DNA of 53,144 nt from Oceanibaculum pacificum. GTDB taxonomy: Bacteria; Pseudomonadota; Alphaproteobacteria; Oceanibaculales; Oceanibaculaceae. The position numbers and the translations under genes are program-made. Below, one piece after another: positions 41,967-50,018 of the stretch (positions are counted from its first letter, which is position 1; every line of letters starts with the position of its first letter). The DNA lies in assembly GCF_001618175.1 (NCBI RefSeq), contig NZ_LPXN01000046.1, positions 1 through 53,144 of the forward strand. Reading direction: 5' to 3'. The notes under the pieces are model-generated. The model worked only from the letters and a program-made list of their open reading frames with translations, was not told where the DNA came from and did no database searches.

Positions 41967-42755
41967 CTACCAGGCGGTCAGGCCGCCATCTATCGCGAAA
42001 TTCTGCCCCGTGCAGTAGCGCGAGGAATCGCTCAGAAGGTAGATCAGTATGCCGGTGATTTCATCCTTGTCGGCCATGCGGCCCATCGGCGTGCGGTTGC
42101 CATAGGCCTCGGCGAAGCGGGCATCGTGGCCGTTATAGACCCCGCCGGGGGAGACTGAATTCACCCGCACCTGGCTTTCCGCCCACCAGGTCGCCAGCCA
42201 GCGCGTCAGGCCGATCAGGCCGGCCTTTGAGGCGGCATAGCCGGGGAAGGATTTGAACGGCTGGCCGTCATAGATGCGATGGTCGGGGCCGACGATGCCA
42301 TAAATGCTGGCGACGTTGATCAGGCTGCCGCCGCCCTGCGCCTTCAGCGCGCGCCCGGCCTCCCGCGCGAACAGGAAGGCGCCGGTCAGATTCACATCCA
42401 TCGTCGTCTGCCATAGCGAGAGCGGATACTCCTCGAAGGGCGGGAACGGGTCGCCGCCCTGCCGGGCCAGCGCCTCGCCGGTGACGGCGGCGTTGAAGAT
42501 CGCGCCGTCCAACCCGCCCAGGGCACCCACCGCCGCCGCCACGCCGGCGACCATCGCCGCCTCGTCGGTCGCGTCGATCTCGATGCCGTGCGCCCCCAGT
42601 TCGGCGGCCAGCGCCATCACGTCGCTGCCGGGACGGTCGGCGATGGCGAGGCGCGCGCCATGCTCGGCCAGGATGGCGGCATGCCGCCGCCCCAGCACGC
42701 CGCAGGCCCCCAGCAGCAGGACGCGCTTGCCGTCGATATCGGTGCGCAGGCTCAT
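41967..42755 (-). CDS. SDR-family oxidoreductase (PtmA-like)
   Basis: Classical short-chain dehydrogenase of 262 residues: KRVLLLGACGVLGRRHAAIL (about 10-29), a modified TGxxxGxG motif, and the catalytic YAASKAGLIGL near 171-181, followed by the PG motif VNSVSPGGVYNG. It overlaps the CMP-sugar synthetase gene by 4 bases. In Campylobacter, ptmA (an oxidoreductase) and ptmB (a CMP-legionaminate synthetase) are likewise adjacent, so this is probably the PtmA counterpart. Its substrate is not known. Confidence 0.85.
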   Translation of the reverse strand: MSLRTDIDGKRVLLLGACGVLGRRHAAILAEHGARLAIADRPGSDVMALAAELGAHGIEIDATDEAAMVAGVAAAVGALGGLDGAIFNAAVTGEALARQGGDPFPPFEEYPLSLWQTTMDVNLTGAFLFAREAGRALKAQGGGSLINVASIYGIVGPDHRIYDGQPFKSFPGYAASKAGLIGLTRWLATWWAESQVRVNSVSPGGVYNGHDARFAEAYGNRTPMGRMADKDEITGILIYLLSDSSRYCTGQNFAIDGGLTAW

Positions 42756-43471
42756 GGCGCTATCCCCAGCTTGCGTTTCATCAGGAATTCGATGATGGCG
42801 AAATCCAGCTCGGAATCGACGTCGAAGCTCTTTTCCGGGCCGATATCGTAGCCCTCCATATGACCGTCCAGCAGGTAGCCGGCCTGGCGCACATAGTCCG
42901 GCGTCATGATGTAGATGCTGGCGACATGCTCATAGACCGGCGGCGCGTCCTGCCGGCGCACCACCGTGCCGGGCAGCGTCTTGGAGAGCTTCAGCGCGCC
43001 GGTCGCGTCCGGCTCCACCATGTTGAAATAGGGGTTCTTGCGGGCCTCGCAGATGGCGAAGACGCCATCCACCCCGTATGGCCGCCGGGCGCGGAACTGG
43101 GCGATGGCGGCCGAGATATCGGCTGTGTCGCGCAGCGGGTTAGTGCAGTCGAGGTCGAGGAAGAATTCGTATTCCTCGCCATAGTGATCCTCGCAGGCTG
43201 CCAGCGCGTGCTGGAACACGGCGAATTTACCGGCTTCGGAAGTCGCCAGCTCCGGCGGCCGCGTGAACGGCGTTTCCGCCCCGGCGGCGCGGGCGGCGGC
43301 GGCAATCTCCTCCGAATCGGTGGAGACCACGACGCGGTCGATCTCCGGCGTCGCCAGCGCCTGCTCGACGGACCAGGCGATCATCGGCCGGCCCAGCAGC
43401 GGGCGGATATTCTTGCCCGGCACGCCCCGGCTGCCGCCGCGCGCGGATATGACGCAAAGCCCTGTCATCAT
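42752..43471 (-). CDS. legF: CMP-nonulosonate synthetase (NeuA/LegF/PtmB family)
   Basis: Protein of 239 residues of the acylneuraminate cytidylyltransferase family. It joins CMP to a nonulosonic acid. Motifs are VISARGGSRGVPGKNIRPLL at about 7-26, RVVVSTDSEEIA, LDLDCTNPLRD near 100-110, VVRRQDAPPVYEHVASIYIM and a C-terminal FDVDSELDFAI. It looks nearer to PtmB/LegF than to PseF, but it is the only such gene in the window. ATG at 43471 has GGAG before it; the second ATG (43468) overlaps the upstream stop. Confidence 0.88.
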   Translation of the reverse strand: MMTGLCVISARGGSRGVPGKNIRPLLGRPMIAWSVEQALATPEIDRVVVSTDSEEIAAAARAAGAETPFTRPPELATSEAGKFAVFQHALAACEDHYGEEYEFFLDLDCTNPLRDTADISAAIAQFRARRPYGVDGVFAICEARKNPYFNMVEPDATGALKLSKTLPGTVVRRQDAPPVYEHVASIYIMTPDYVRQAGYLLDGHMEGYDIGPEKSFDVDSELDFAIIEFLMKRKLGIAP

Positions 43472-44457
43472 GGCTTCTCCAAGGTTACGAAGCGATTTTC
43501 CGCCTGCGACCGCCGGGCCGCCAGCACGATATCCAAGGCCGAGATGCCGTCCGCCAGCGAACACAAAGCGGGCAGGGCGGGGTCGTCCAGCCGGGCCAGG
43601 AAATGGCGCATGTGGGACAGGAACAGATCGTTGCGCTGAAACGTCTCCGGCGTGCTGTCGATGACATCGACATTGTCGCCTTGGGCGCGGCTCAGCACCC
43701 CATCGCGCAGCGACCAGCGGTAGATATGGTCGGCGGTCACGATCTCCGCCTCGCCGCGATAGGCGGGGGCGAGCATGTCGAGCTGGATATGGCCGACGAC
43801 GCCGCTGTCGTGCCGCAGCAGCAGATTGCTAAAATCGTCGCCCGCGATCTCCAGCGGCCCGCGCCGGTCCAGCATCGCGGCGACCTGCCGGACCGGGCCG
43901 AACAGCCAGAGCGCCAGGTCGATCTGGTGGATCAGATCTGACAGCGCCCCGCCACCGCGGGCTGACTGGGCGCTGTAGCCGGCCCGGTAGTCGCTGCCGG
44001 GCCGCCATTCATCCAGCCGCTGGCCCATCGCCAGCCGATAGCCCGCGACCGCGCCATCGCCCAGCTCCCGGCGCAGCCGCGCCAGATTGGGGTGGGCGCG
44101 CAGCTGGCAGCCGATTTCCACGATCTGCCCGGCCGCCAGTCTTTCCAGCGAATCGACATCCTCGCGATCATGCGAGACCGGCTTCTCCAGGAACAGCGGT
44201 TTGCCCCGGCGCATGGCGGCCAGGGCCAGGGGCATGTGCCGGTCGGTCGCGGTGGCGACGACGATTGCGCGGGCTGCATCGAGCGCCGGTTCGAAATTCG
44301 TCACGGTGTCGATGCCGAACTCCCGCGCCAGATCGCCCACCAGCTCCGCGCGTTCCCGCCAGGCGATCACCGGCGCGCCCAGGCGCTGGAGGTTGGCGAT
44401 ATGCCGCCGGCCGATGGAGCCGGCGCCGCAGACCAGGATGTGAGGTTTGTCGTCCAT
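43468..44457 (-). CDS. Gfo/Idh/MocA-like oxidoreductase
   Basis: Protein of 329 residues with a textbook N-terminus (ILVCGAGSIGRRHIANLQRL at about 7-26), PLFLEKPVSHDRED near 88-101, and GGGALSDLIHQIDLALWLFG near 168-187 in the substrate domain. It stands directly upstream of the CMP-nonulosonate synthetase and SDR genes. Such trios occur in legionaminate and related nonulosonate loci, so it may modify the nonulosonate or its precursor. That is inference from gene order. Confidence 0.83.
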   Translation of the reverse strand: MDDKPHILVCGAGSIGRRHIANLQRLGAPVIAWRERAELVGDLAREFGIDTVTNFEPALDAARAIVVATATDRHMPLALAAMRRGKPLFLEKPVSHDREDVDSLERLAAGQIVEIGCQLRAHPNLARLRRELGDGAVAGYRLAMGQRLDEWRPGSDYRAGYSAQSARGGGALSDLIHQIDLALWLFGPVRQVAAMLDRRGPLEIAGDDFSNLLLRHDSGVVGHIQLDMLAPAYRGEAEIVTADHIYRWSLRDGVLSRAQGDNVDVIDSTPETFQRNDLFLSHMRHFLARLDDPALPALCSLADGISALDIVLAARRSQAENRFVTLEKP

Positions 44458-44467
44458 CGACCCGCTG

Positions 44468-45238
44468 CTACAGGCCTAGAGGGGAAAAATCGACATGAGG
44501 ATAGTAGGCGGCGAAGTCCCATACTCTCTGTTTAGCGGATTCGGGTACAGCGATTCCACGCCCGGTGACGGCTGCGTTCTTGCGGGTGCGCGCGGCCTCC
44601 GTCTTCTCGATGGCGGCGAGAATCTCGGCATCGCTGACCGGAATTCCGGCATAGGAGGCGATGGTGCGCAGAGTGTCAGCCCTGTCCTTCAGCAACGCCT
44701 CGTAGGAGATGGTCAGCCGGTCCGGATACTCCAGCCAGCCCAGATAGAAGTTGAAATACCAGGGCATGACCATGTCGGCGATGAAGCCGAACAGCCTGTC
44801 ATCCGGCCAGCCCTTCATCTCCTCGGTCGCGTAGGCTCCTGAGCTGATCAGCGATTCGTTCAACAGATGGTCGCGGATGCTGACCATGATGTCGAAGATG
44901 TTCCGTATCTGCACAACGACGCGCAGATCGTGACGCTCGATCAGCATCCGGGTCGGCAGAGAATTGCGCAGATGCATTTGGCTGACATAGCCGACGGGGC
45001 GCTGCGGATCGCTCAACTGGCCAGTACGCCACAGATAGCGCATCAGCCCTTCCTTATAAGCCTCTTCATCGAGCCGTTTTTCGCTCAGCTCCTGCTCGCG
45101 GCGGTCGAAGCCCGGCACCAGGATCGCTTTGCGCATGCCGGGCAGGCGCGCGATCAGCGCCGATAGGTAGGTGGAGCCGCTTTTTGGCATGCAAGCCAAT
45201 AGCAGCCTGACAGGTTTCTGCGCCTCTGTATTGCTCAT
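44468..45238 (-). CDS. Sulfotransferase-family protein
   Basis: Protein of 256 residues. The 5'-PSB loop that holds PAPS is PKSGSTYL (18-25), and VVQIRNIFDIMVSIRDHLL near 108-126 corresponds to the 3'-phosphate-binding region. LTISYEALLKD near 174-184 follows the family pattern. It should transfer sulfate from PAPS to a hydroxyl, here probably on a glycan. It lies between rfbG (4-base gap) and the oxidoreductase gene. No PAPS-synthesis gene is in the window. Similar sequences are sometimes annotated only as hypothetical. Confidence 0.75.
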   Translation of the reverse strand: MSNTEAQKPVRLLLACMPKSGSTYLSALIARLPGMRKAILVPGFDRREQELSEKRLDEEAYKEGLMRYLWRTGQLSDPQRPVGYVSQMHLRNSLPTRMLIERHDLRVVVQIRNIFDIMVSIRDHLLNESLISSGAYATEEMKGWPDDRLFGFIADMVMPWYFNFYLGWLEYPDRLTISYEALLKDRADTLRTIASYAGIPVSDAEILAAIEKTEAARTRKNAAVTGRGIAVPESAKQRVWDFAAYYPHVDFSPLGL

Positions 45239-45242
45239 CCCC

Positions 45243-46322
45243 TCATCCCCCTACGATGCCATAGTCGCGCATCTGTGCTGCCGTCAGCGCGGAGGCGTCC
45301 TCACCCGCATGCCAACGTCGATACCACGCGACGGTGCGGTCCAGCGCGGTTTCAACGTCCCAGCGCGGAGCCCAGCCGAGCAGTTCTCGCGCCTTGCCGC
45401 TGTCGATTGCCAGCAGTCCGGCCTCGTAGCCACCCTCGTCGGGAATGTGCCGCCAGCTTGCGCCCGGCCAATGCGCGGCGAGACGGTCGGCTACCCAGCC
45501 GACCGGCCGGCTGTCGCCCTCGGCGGGGCCGAAATTCCAGGCCTGGTCGGCCAGCCCCGGCTGCTCCAGCGTCAGCCGGCCCAGCAGCAGCGTGGCGCCC
45601 ACCGCTTCCAGCACATGCTGCCAGGGGCGCACGGCATCGGGACGGCGTATGATCAGCGCCTGCCGGTTGGAGAAAGCGCGGATCGCATCGGGCACCAGCC
45701 GGTCCGCCGCCCAGTCGCCGCCGCCGATGACATTGCCGGCGCGGAGGGTTGCGATGGCGAGGCGCCGACCGGATTCTCCGAAATAGGCCTGGCGATAGGA
45801 ATCGATGGCCTGCTCGCTGCCGACCTTGCTGGCGCTGTAGGGTTCGAGACCGCCCAGCGCGTCGCCCTCCCGGTAGGCCTGCATGGTTTCGTGGTTGCGA
45901 TACACCTTGTCGGTGGTGAAGGCGACGATGCCGCGCACGCTACCGGTGCGCCGGGCGGCTTCCAGCAGATGCACTGTGCCCATGACGTTGCTGGCGAAGG
46001 TGTCCACCGGATCGTGCCGTGCGGCGCGCACCAGGGGCTGTGCCGCCAGATGCAGGACAATTTCCGGCCGGGCATCGGCCAGGGCGGCGAAGGTTGCCTC
46101 CAGGTCGCGCAGGTCGGCATGGCGATGGGCGATGCGCGTCGACAGCGCCGCCGTCTCGAACAGTGACGGCGTGGTGGGCGGCGGCAGGCTCAGCCCCGTC
46201 ACCTCTGCGCCAAGCTCGTGCAAGGCGAGTGACAGCCAGCCGCCGATGAAGCCGGTATCGCCGGTTATAAGTACCCGTCGGCCCCGCCAGAAGCTTCGTG
46301 TGTCCCCGTCGATTGCCGGCAC
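45243..46322 (-). CDS. rfbG: CDP-glucose 4,6-dehydratase
   Basis: Extended SDR of 359 residues. It converts CDP-glucose to CDP-4-keto-6-deoxyglucose. Motifs are FWRGRRVLITGDTGFIGGWL (about 11-30), typical of RfbG, HLAAQPLVRAARHDPVDTFA, TTDKVYRN and YSASKVGSEQAIDSYR near 161-176. GTG at 46322 has AAGGG upstream. It acts with RfbF (30133-30903), though the genes are 14 kb apart on opposite strands. It leads a six-gene minus operon. Confidence 0.93.
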   Translation of the reverse strand: MPAIDGDTRSFWRGRRVLITGDTGFIGGWLSLALHELGAEVTGLSLPPPTTPSLFETAALSTRIAHRHADLRDLEATFAALADARPEIVLHLAAQPLVRAARHDPVDTFASNVMGTVHLLEAARRTGSVRGIVAFTTDKVYRNHETMQAYREGDALGGLEPYSASKVGSEQAIDSYRQAYFGESGRRLAIATLRAGNVIGGGDWAADRLVPDAIRAFSNRQALIIRRPDAVRPWQHVLEAVGATLLLGRLTLEQPGLADQAWNFGPAEGDSRPVGWVADRLAAHWPGASWRHIPDEGGYEAGLLAIDSGKARELLGWAPRWDVETALDRTVAWYRRWHAGEDASALTAAQMRDYGIVGG

Positions 46323-46461
46323 GCGCGCGCCCTTTTATGCTCTGCGGATCGGCGTCCGCTTTTCCCAGTCAAAATACACAGCCCGCCCGAGATAGTATAT
46401 TCTCGGCAATAATTTATCGTCGGATATCCAGACGGCTGCACCAGAACGGATGGAGTTGCAG
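46323..46461. promoter_or_regulatory. Divergent promoter region between rfbG and the phosphonate operon
   Basis: This 139-base AT-richer stretch separates two divergent operons. CCGAGA (46387-46392) and TCTCGG (46401-46406) form a 6-bp inverted repeat around the AT-rich TAGTATAT, a possible operator or overlapping -10. GGAG at 46452-46455 serves the ATG at 46462. Confidence 0.45.
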
Positions 46462-47763
46462 ATGACCAAAACGGTATATGTCGGCATGAGCGCGGACCTG
46501 GTGCATCCCGGTCACCTCAATATCCTGAAAAAGGCGGCGGAGCTGGGCGAGGTGACGGTCGGGCTGCTGACCGACGAGGCCATCGCCAGCTACAAGCGGC
46601 TACCCTACATGACCTACGAGCAGCGCCTGGTGGTGGTCGAGAACATCAAGGGCGTGGCGCGCGTCGTGCCGCAGCGCACGCTCGATTACGTGCCGAACCT
46701 GCGCGAGCTGAAACCCGATTACGTCGTGCATGGCGACGACTGGAAGACCGGCGTTCAGGCCACGGTGCGCCAGCGCATCATCGACGCGATGAAGGAATGG
46801 GGCGGCGAGGTGGTCGACGTGCCCTACACCCAGGGCATTTCCTCCACCCAATTGAACCGGGTGCTGCGCGAGATCGGCACCACGCCGGAAATCCGCCAGC
46901 GCCGGCTGCGCCGGCTGATCGAGGCCAAGCCGATCGTGCGGCTGATGGAGGTGCATAACGGCATCACCAGCCTGATCGTCGAGCATGCCCAGGTGCCGAG
47001 CGACAAGGGGCCGCGCGAATTCGACGGCATGTGGGGATCTAGCCTGACTGAATCTGTCTCCAAGGGGAAACCGGACATCGAGGCAGTCGATTTGACCGCG
47101 CGGCTGAGCATGATCAACGACGTGCTGGAGGTTTCCACCAAGCCCATCGTGTTCGACGGCGATACCGGTGGCCAGCCGGAGGTCTTCGCCTTCACCGTGC
47201 GCACGCTGGAGCGCCTCGGCATCTCCGCCGTGGTCATCGAGGACAAGGTGGGGCTGAAGAAGAACTCGCTGTTCGGGACCGAGGTCGACCAGCTTCAGGA
47301 CAGCATCGAGGGTTTCTGCAACAAGATATCGATGGGCAAGAAGGCCCAGGTGACCGACGATTTCATGATCGTCGCGCGCATCGAGAGCTTGATCCTGGGG
47401 CAGGGCATGGAGGATGCGCTGGCCCGCGCCAAGGCCTATATCGAGGCCGGGGCGGATGGCATCCTGATCCATAGCCGGGCCAAACAGCCGGACGAGGTGC
47501 TGGAATTCTGCCGCCGCTATGCCGAATTTCCGCAGAAGGCGGTGCTGTTCGCCGTGCCGACGACCTATAATTCGATCACCGAGGACGAGCTGGCGGCGGC
47601 CGGCGTGCAGGTGACGATCTACGCCAACCATCTGATCCGCAGCGCCTACCCGGCGATGTGGGAGACCGCGACATCGATACTGACGCATGGACGCTCGCTG
47701 GAGGTGGACGATAAGATCATGTCGATCAAGGACACGCTGGCCCTTATTCCCGGCACGAAATGA
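46462..47763 (+). CDS. PEP mutase fused to an N-terminal cytidylyltransferase
   Basis: Bifunctional protein of 433 residues. Residues 1-135 are a HxGH-type cytidylyltransferase (HPGH at 15-18; GISSTQLN near 126-133, the ISSTxx motif). Residues about 150-433 are PEP mutase of the isocitrate-lyase superfamily with the diagnostic [10 protein letters not shown] at 260-269 and VFDGDTGG near 231. PEP mutase makes the C-P bond (phosphonopyruvate), pulled forward by the decarboxylase next door. The nucleotidyltransferase should make a CDP-phosphonate. I chose 46462 because GGAG lies six bases before it; 46450 adds MELQ. It starts the operon. Confidence 0.93.
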   Translation: MTKTVYVGMSADLVHPGHLNILKKAAELGEVTVGLLTDEAIASYKRLPYMTYEQRLVVVENIKGVARVVPQRTLDYVPNLRELKPDYVVHGDDWKTGVQATVRQRIIDAMKEWGGEVVDVPYTQGISSTQLNRVLREIGTTPEIRQRRLRRLIEAKPIVRLMEVHNGITSLIVEHAQVPSDKGPREFDGMWGSSLTESVSKGKPDIEAVDLTARLSMINDVLEVSTKPIVFDGDTGGQPEVFAFTVRTLERLGISAVVIEDKVGLKKNSLFGTEVDQLQDSIEGFCNKISMGKKAQVTDDFMIVARIESLILGQGMEDALARAKAYIEAGADGILIHSRAKQPDEVLEFCRRYAEFPQKAVLFAVPTTYNSITEDELAAAGVQVTIYANHLIRSAYPAMWETATSILTHGRSLEVDDKIMSIKDTLALIPGTK

Positions 47764-48896
47764 CGAAGCTGAACCCGCAGGATTTCCTGGACCCGCTGCT
47801 GGCGGCGGGGGTGGATTTCTTTGCCGGCGTGCCGGATTCGGTGCTGAAGGATTTCTGCTGGGCGGTGGATGCCGCTCTGCCGGCGGGCCGTCACATCATC
47901 GCCGCCAATGAGGGGGCGGCCGTCGGGATGGCGGCCGGCCATTATATCGGCACCGGGCATGTGCCGGCGGTCTATCTGCAGAATTCCGGGCTGGGCAATG
48001 CGATCAACCCGCTGCTGTCGCTGGCCGACGCCGAAATCTATGGCGTGCCGCTGCTGCTGATCGTCGGCTGGCGCGGCGCTCCCGGCCTGAAGGACGAGCC
48101 GCAGCATCTGAAGCAGGGCCGCCTGACCCCGCCGCTGCTCGACGCGATGGAGATTCCCTGGTGGGTGCTGCAGGACCATCTGGACGATATTCCCGGCCTC
48201 GTCGCGGCGGCGCTGGCGAAGGCGGTGGGGCGTCTCGGCCCGGTGGCGATCCTGGTGCATAATGGTCTCTTCGCCGCCTATGACGGGCCGAAGCCGGCCA
48301 GCCCGGTGCAGCCGCCCTTGGCGCGCGAGGCGGCGCTGAAGCTGGTGCTGGACAATCTGCGGCCGGACGATCTGGTGGTCGGCACCACCGGCATGATCTC
48401 GCGCGAGCTGCACGATCTGCGGGTCGCTTCGGGCAAGGGCCATGCGCAGGATTTCATGATGGTCGGCTCAATGGGCCACGCGATGAGCCTGGCGCTGTCG
48501 CTGGCCCTGGCGCAACCGGAGCGGCGGGTGATCTGCCTGGATGGCGATGGCGCGGCGCTGATGCATCTGGGCGGCCTGTCCAATATCGGCGCACTCGCCC
48601 CGGATAATCTGCTGCATGTGATCGTGAATAACGGCGCGCATGATTCCGTCGGCGGCCAGCCCAGCCTGGGTTTCCATGTCGACTTTCCGCAGATCGCGCT
48701 GGCCTGCGGCTATCGCCATGCCGACCGGGCGGAGACGGAAGCGGAGATCGCGGCCCTGCTGGGCTCGCACCAGACCGGCCCGTCGCTGATCGACCTATGG
48801 GTCGCCAAGGGCGCGCGCGCGGATCTGGGACGGCCGAAGATCGGCCCGCGCGAGAATATCGACCTGCTGATGCGCCATCTGGGGACCGCCGAATGA
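47760..48896 (+). CDS. Phosphonopyruvate decarboxylase
   Basis: Thiamine-diphosphate enzyme of 378 residues that makes phosphonoacetaldehyde, the irreversible step of phosphonate synthesis. [18 protein letters not shown] (about 20-37), the catalytic-Glu region [15 protein letters not shown] (near 48-62), and the ThDP/Mg motif [16 protein letters not shown] to VNN (262-290) agree with Ppd. It overlaps the mutase gene by ATGA and the reductase gene by ATGA. Confidence 0.94.
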   Translation: MTKLNPQDFLDPLLAAGVDFFAGVPDSVLKDFCWAVDAALPAGRHIIAANEGAAVGMAAGHYIGTGHVPAVYLQNSGLGNAINPLLSLADAEIYGVPLLLIVGWRGAPGLKDEPQHLKQGRLTPPLLDAMEIPWWVLQDHLDDIPGLVAAALAKAVGRLGPVAILVHNGLFAAYDGPKPASPVQPPLAREAALKLVLDNLRPDDLVVGTTGMISRELHDLRVASGKGHAQDFMMVGSMGHAMSLALSLALAQPERRVICLDGDGAALMHLGGLSNIGALAPDNLLHVIVNNGAHDSVGGQPSLGFHVDFPQIALACGYRHADRAETEAEIAALLGSHQTGPSLIDLWVAKGARADLGRPKIGPRENIDLLMRHLGTAE

Positions 48897-50017
48897 TCGC
48901 CTGGGACTGGCAGGCGCCGGGCCGGCTGATCGTCGGCCCCGGCAGCCTCTCGCGCCTGGGCGAACTGCTGACCGAGGAGCGGGTGCTGCTGGTCACCAGC
49001 CAGGGCTGGCGGCGGCGCGGCATCGTCGGGCAGGTCTGCGGGCTGCTCCCGGGGGTCGAGGTGGCGGCGTTCGACGAGGTTGAACCCAACCCCGATATCG
49101 ATGCGCTGGACGCGGTGCTGCCGATGCTGCGCGAGGCCAGGGCGGCGCTGATCCTGGCGGTCGGCGGCGGTAGCGCGATCGACACCGCCAAGGGCCTGGC
49201 GGTGGCGCTGCCCGCGCCGGGCTGGGGGTTCGATGCACATTTTCGCGGCGGCAAGAAATTGCCGAAGCACGGTCCGCTGCCGATCCTGGCGGTGCCCACC
49301 ACGGCGGGCACCGGCGCGGAGGTGACGCCCTTCGCCACCATCTGGGACAAGGCGGCGCGGCAAAAGCATTCCCTGCAAAGCGACCTGCTGATTCCGCGCG
49401 GCGTGATCCTGGATGCGGAGCTGACGCTGGGCCTGCCGCGCGCCACGACGATCGCCTCCGGCCTGGATGCGCTGTCGCACGCCTTCGAGGCGTTGTGGAA
49501 CGTAAACGCCAGCAACCTTTCGGACGGTTTTGCGCTGCAAGCCCTGCGGCTGCTGTTCCGGCATCTGCCGATGGTGGTGGAGCAGCCCCGCGCCCTGGCT
49601 GGCCGCGCGGCGATGCTGGAGGCGAGCCTGCTGGCCGGCATGGCGATTGCCCAGACCCGCACCGCACTGGTGCATTCCATGTCCTATCCGCTGACCGCCG
49701 TGCTGGGCGTGCCGCACGGCCTGGCCTGCGGGGCGTTCCTGGCCGGCGTGCTGGCCTATAACGTCGAGGCCGATGATGGCCGCATCGCCCGCGCCGCGCA
49801 GGCCCTGGGGTTCGGCGACATAGCGGGGCTGCGCCGGGCGCTGGACGATCTGCTGGCGCGGCTGGGGCTGGCCGATGCGTTGGCGGCGGCAGGCGTCAGC
49901 CGCGCCACGGTGGAGCCGCTGGCCGGCCAGATGATCAATCCGGCGCGGGCCGGCAATAATCTGCGATCCGCAGATATGGCGGATGTGCGCCGGCTTCTGT
50001 CGGCCTCGCTGGGCTGA
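48893..50017 (+). CDS. Iron-type alcohol dehydrogenase, probable phosphonoacetaldehyde reductase
   Basis: Protein of 374 residues of the iron-dependent alcohol dehydrogenase family. VGGGSAIDTAKGLAVAL lies near 87-103, PTTAGTGAEVTPFATI near 138-153, and the metal ligands appear in GLDALSHAFEALWN and GVPHGLACGAFLAG. Coming directly after the decarboxylase, it should reduce phosphonoacetaldehyde to 2-hydroxyethylphosphonate, as in PhpC-type pathways. No 2-aminoethylphosphonate transaminase is in the window, which favours hydroxyethyl- over aminoethylphosphonate. The ATG at 48893 overlaps the previous stop. It ends one base before the convergent licD-like gene. Confidence 0.88.
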   Translation: MIAWDWQAPGRLIVGPGSLSRLGELLTEERVLLVTSQGWRRRGIVGQVCGLLPGVEVAAFDEVEPNPDIDALDAVLPMLREARAALILAVGGGSAIDTAKGLAVALPAPGWGFDAHFRGGKKLPKHGPLPILAVPTTAGTGAEVTPFATIWDKAARQKHSLQSDLLIPRGVILDAELTLGLPRATTIASGLDALSHAFEALWNVNASNLSDGFALQALRLLFRHLPMVVEQPRALAGRAAMLEASLLAGMAIAQTRTALVHSMSYPLTAVLGVPHGLACGAFLAGVLAYNVEADDGRIARAAQALGFGDIAGLRRALDDLLARLGLADALAAAGVSRATVEPLAGQMINPARAGNNLRSADMADVRRLLSASLG

Positions 50018-50018
50018 G

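Noticed and set aside
46462-47763. Isocitrate lyase/methylisocitrate lyase
   Set aside because: The EDKxGxKxNS motif and the decarboxylase partner identify PEP mutase.
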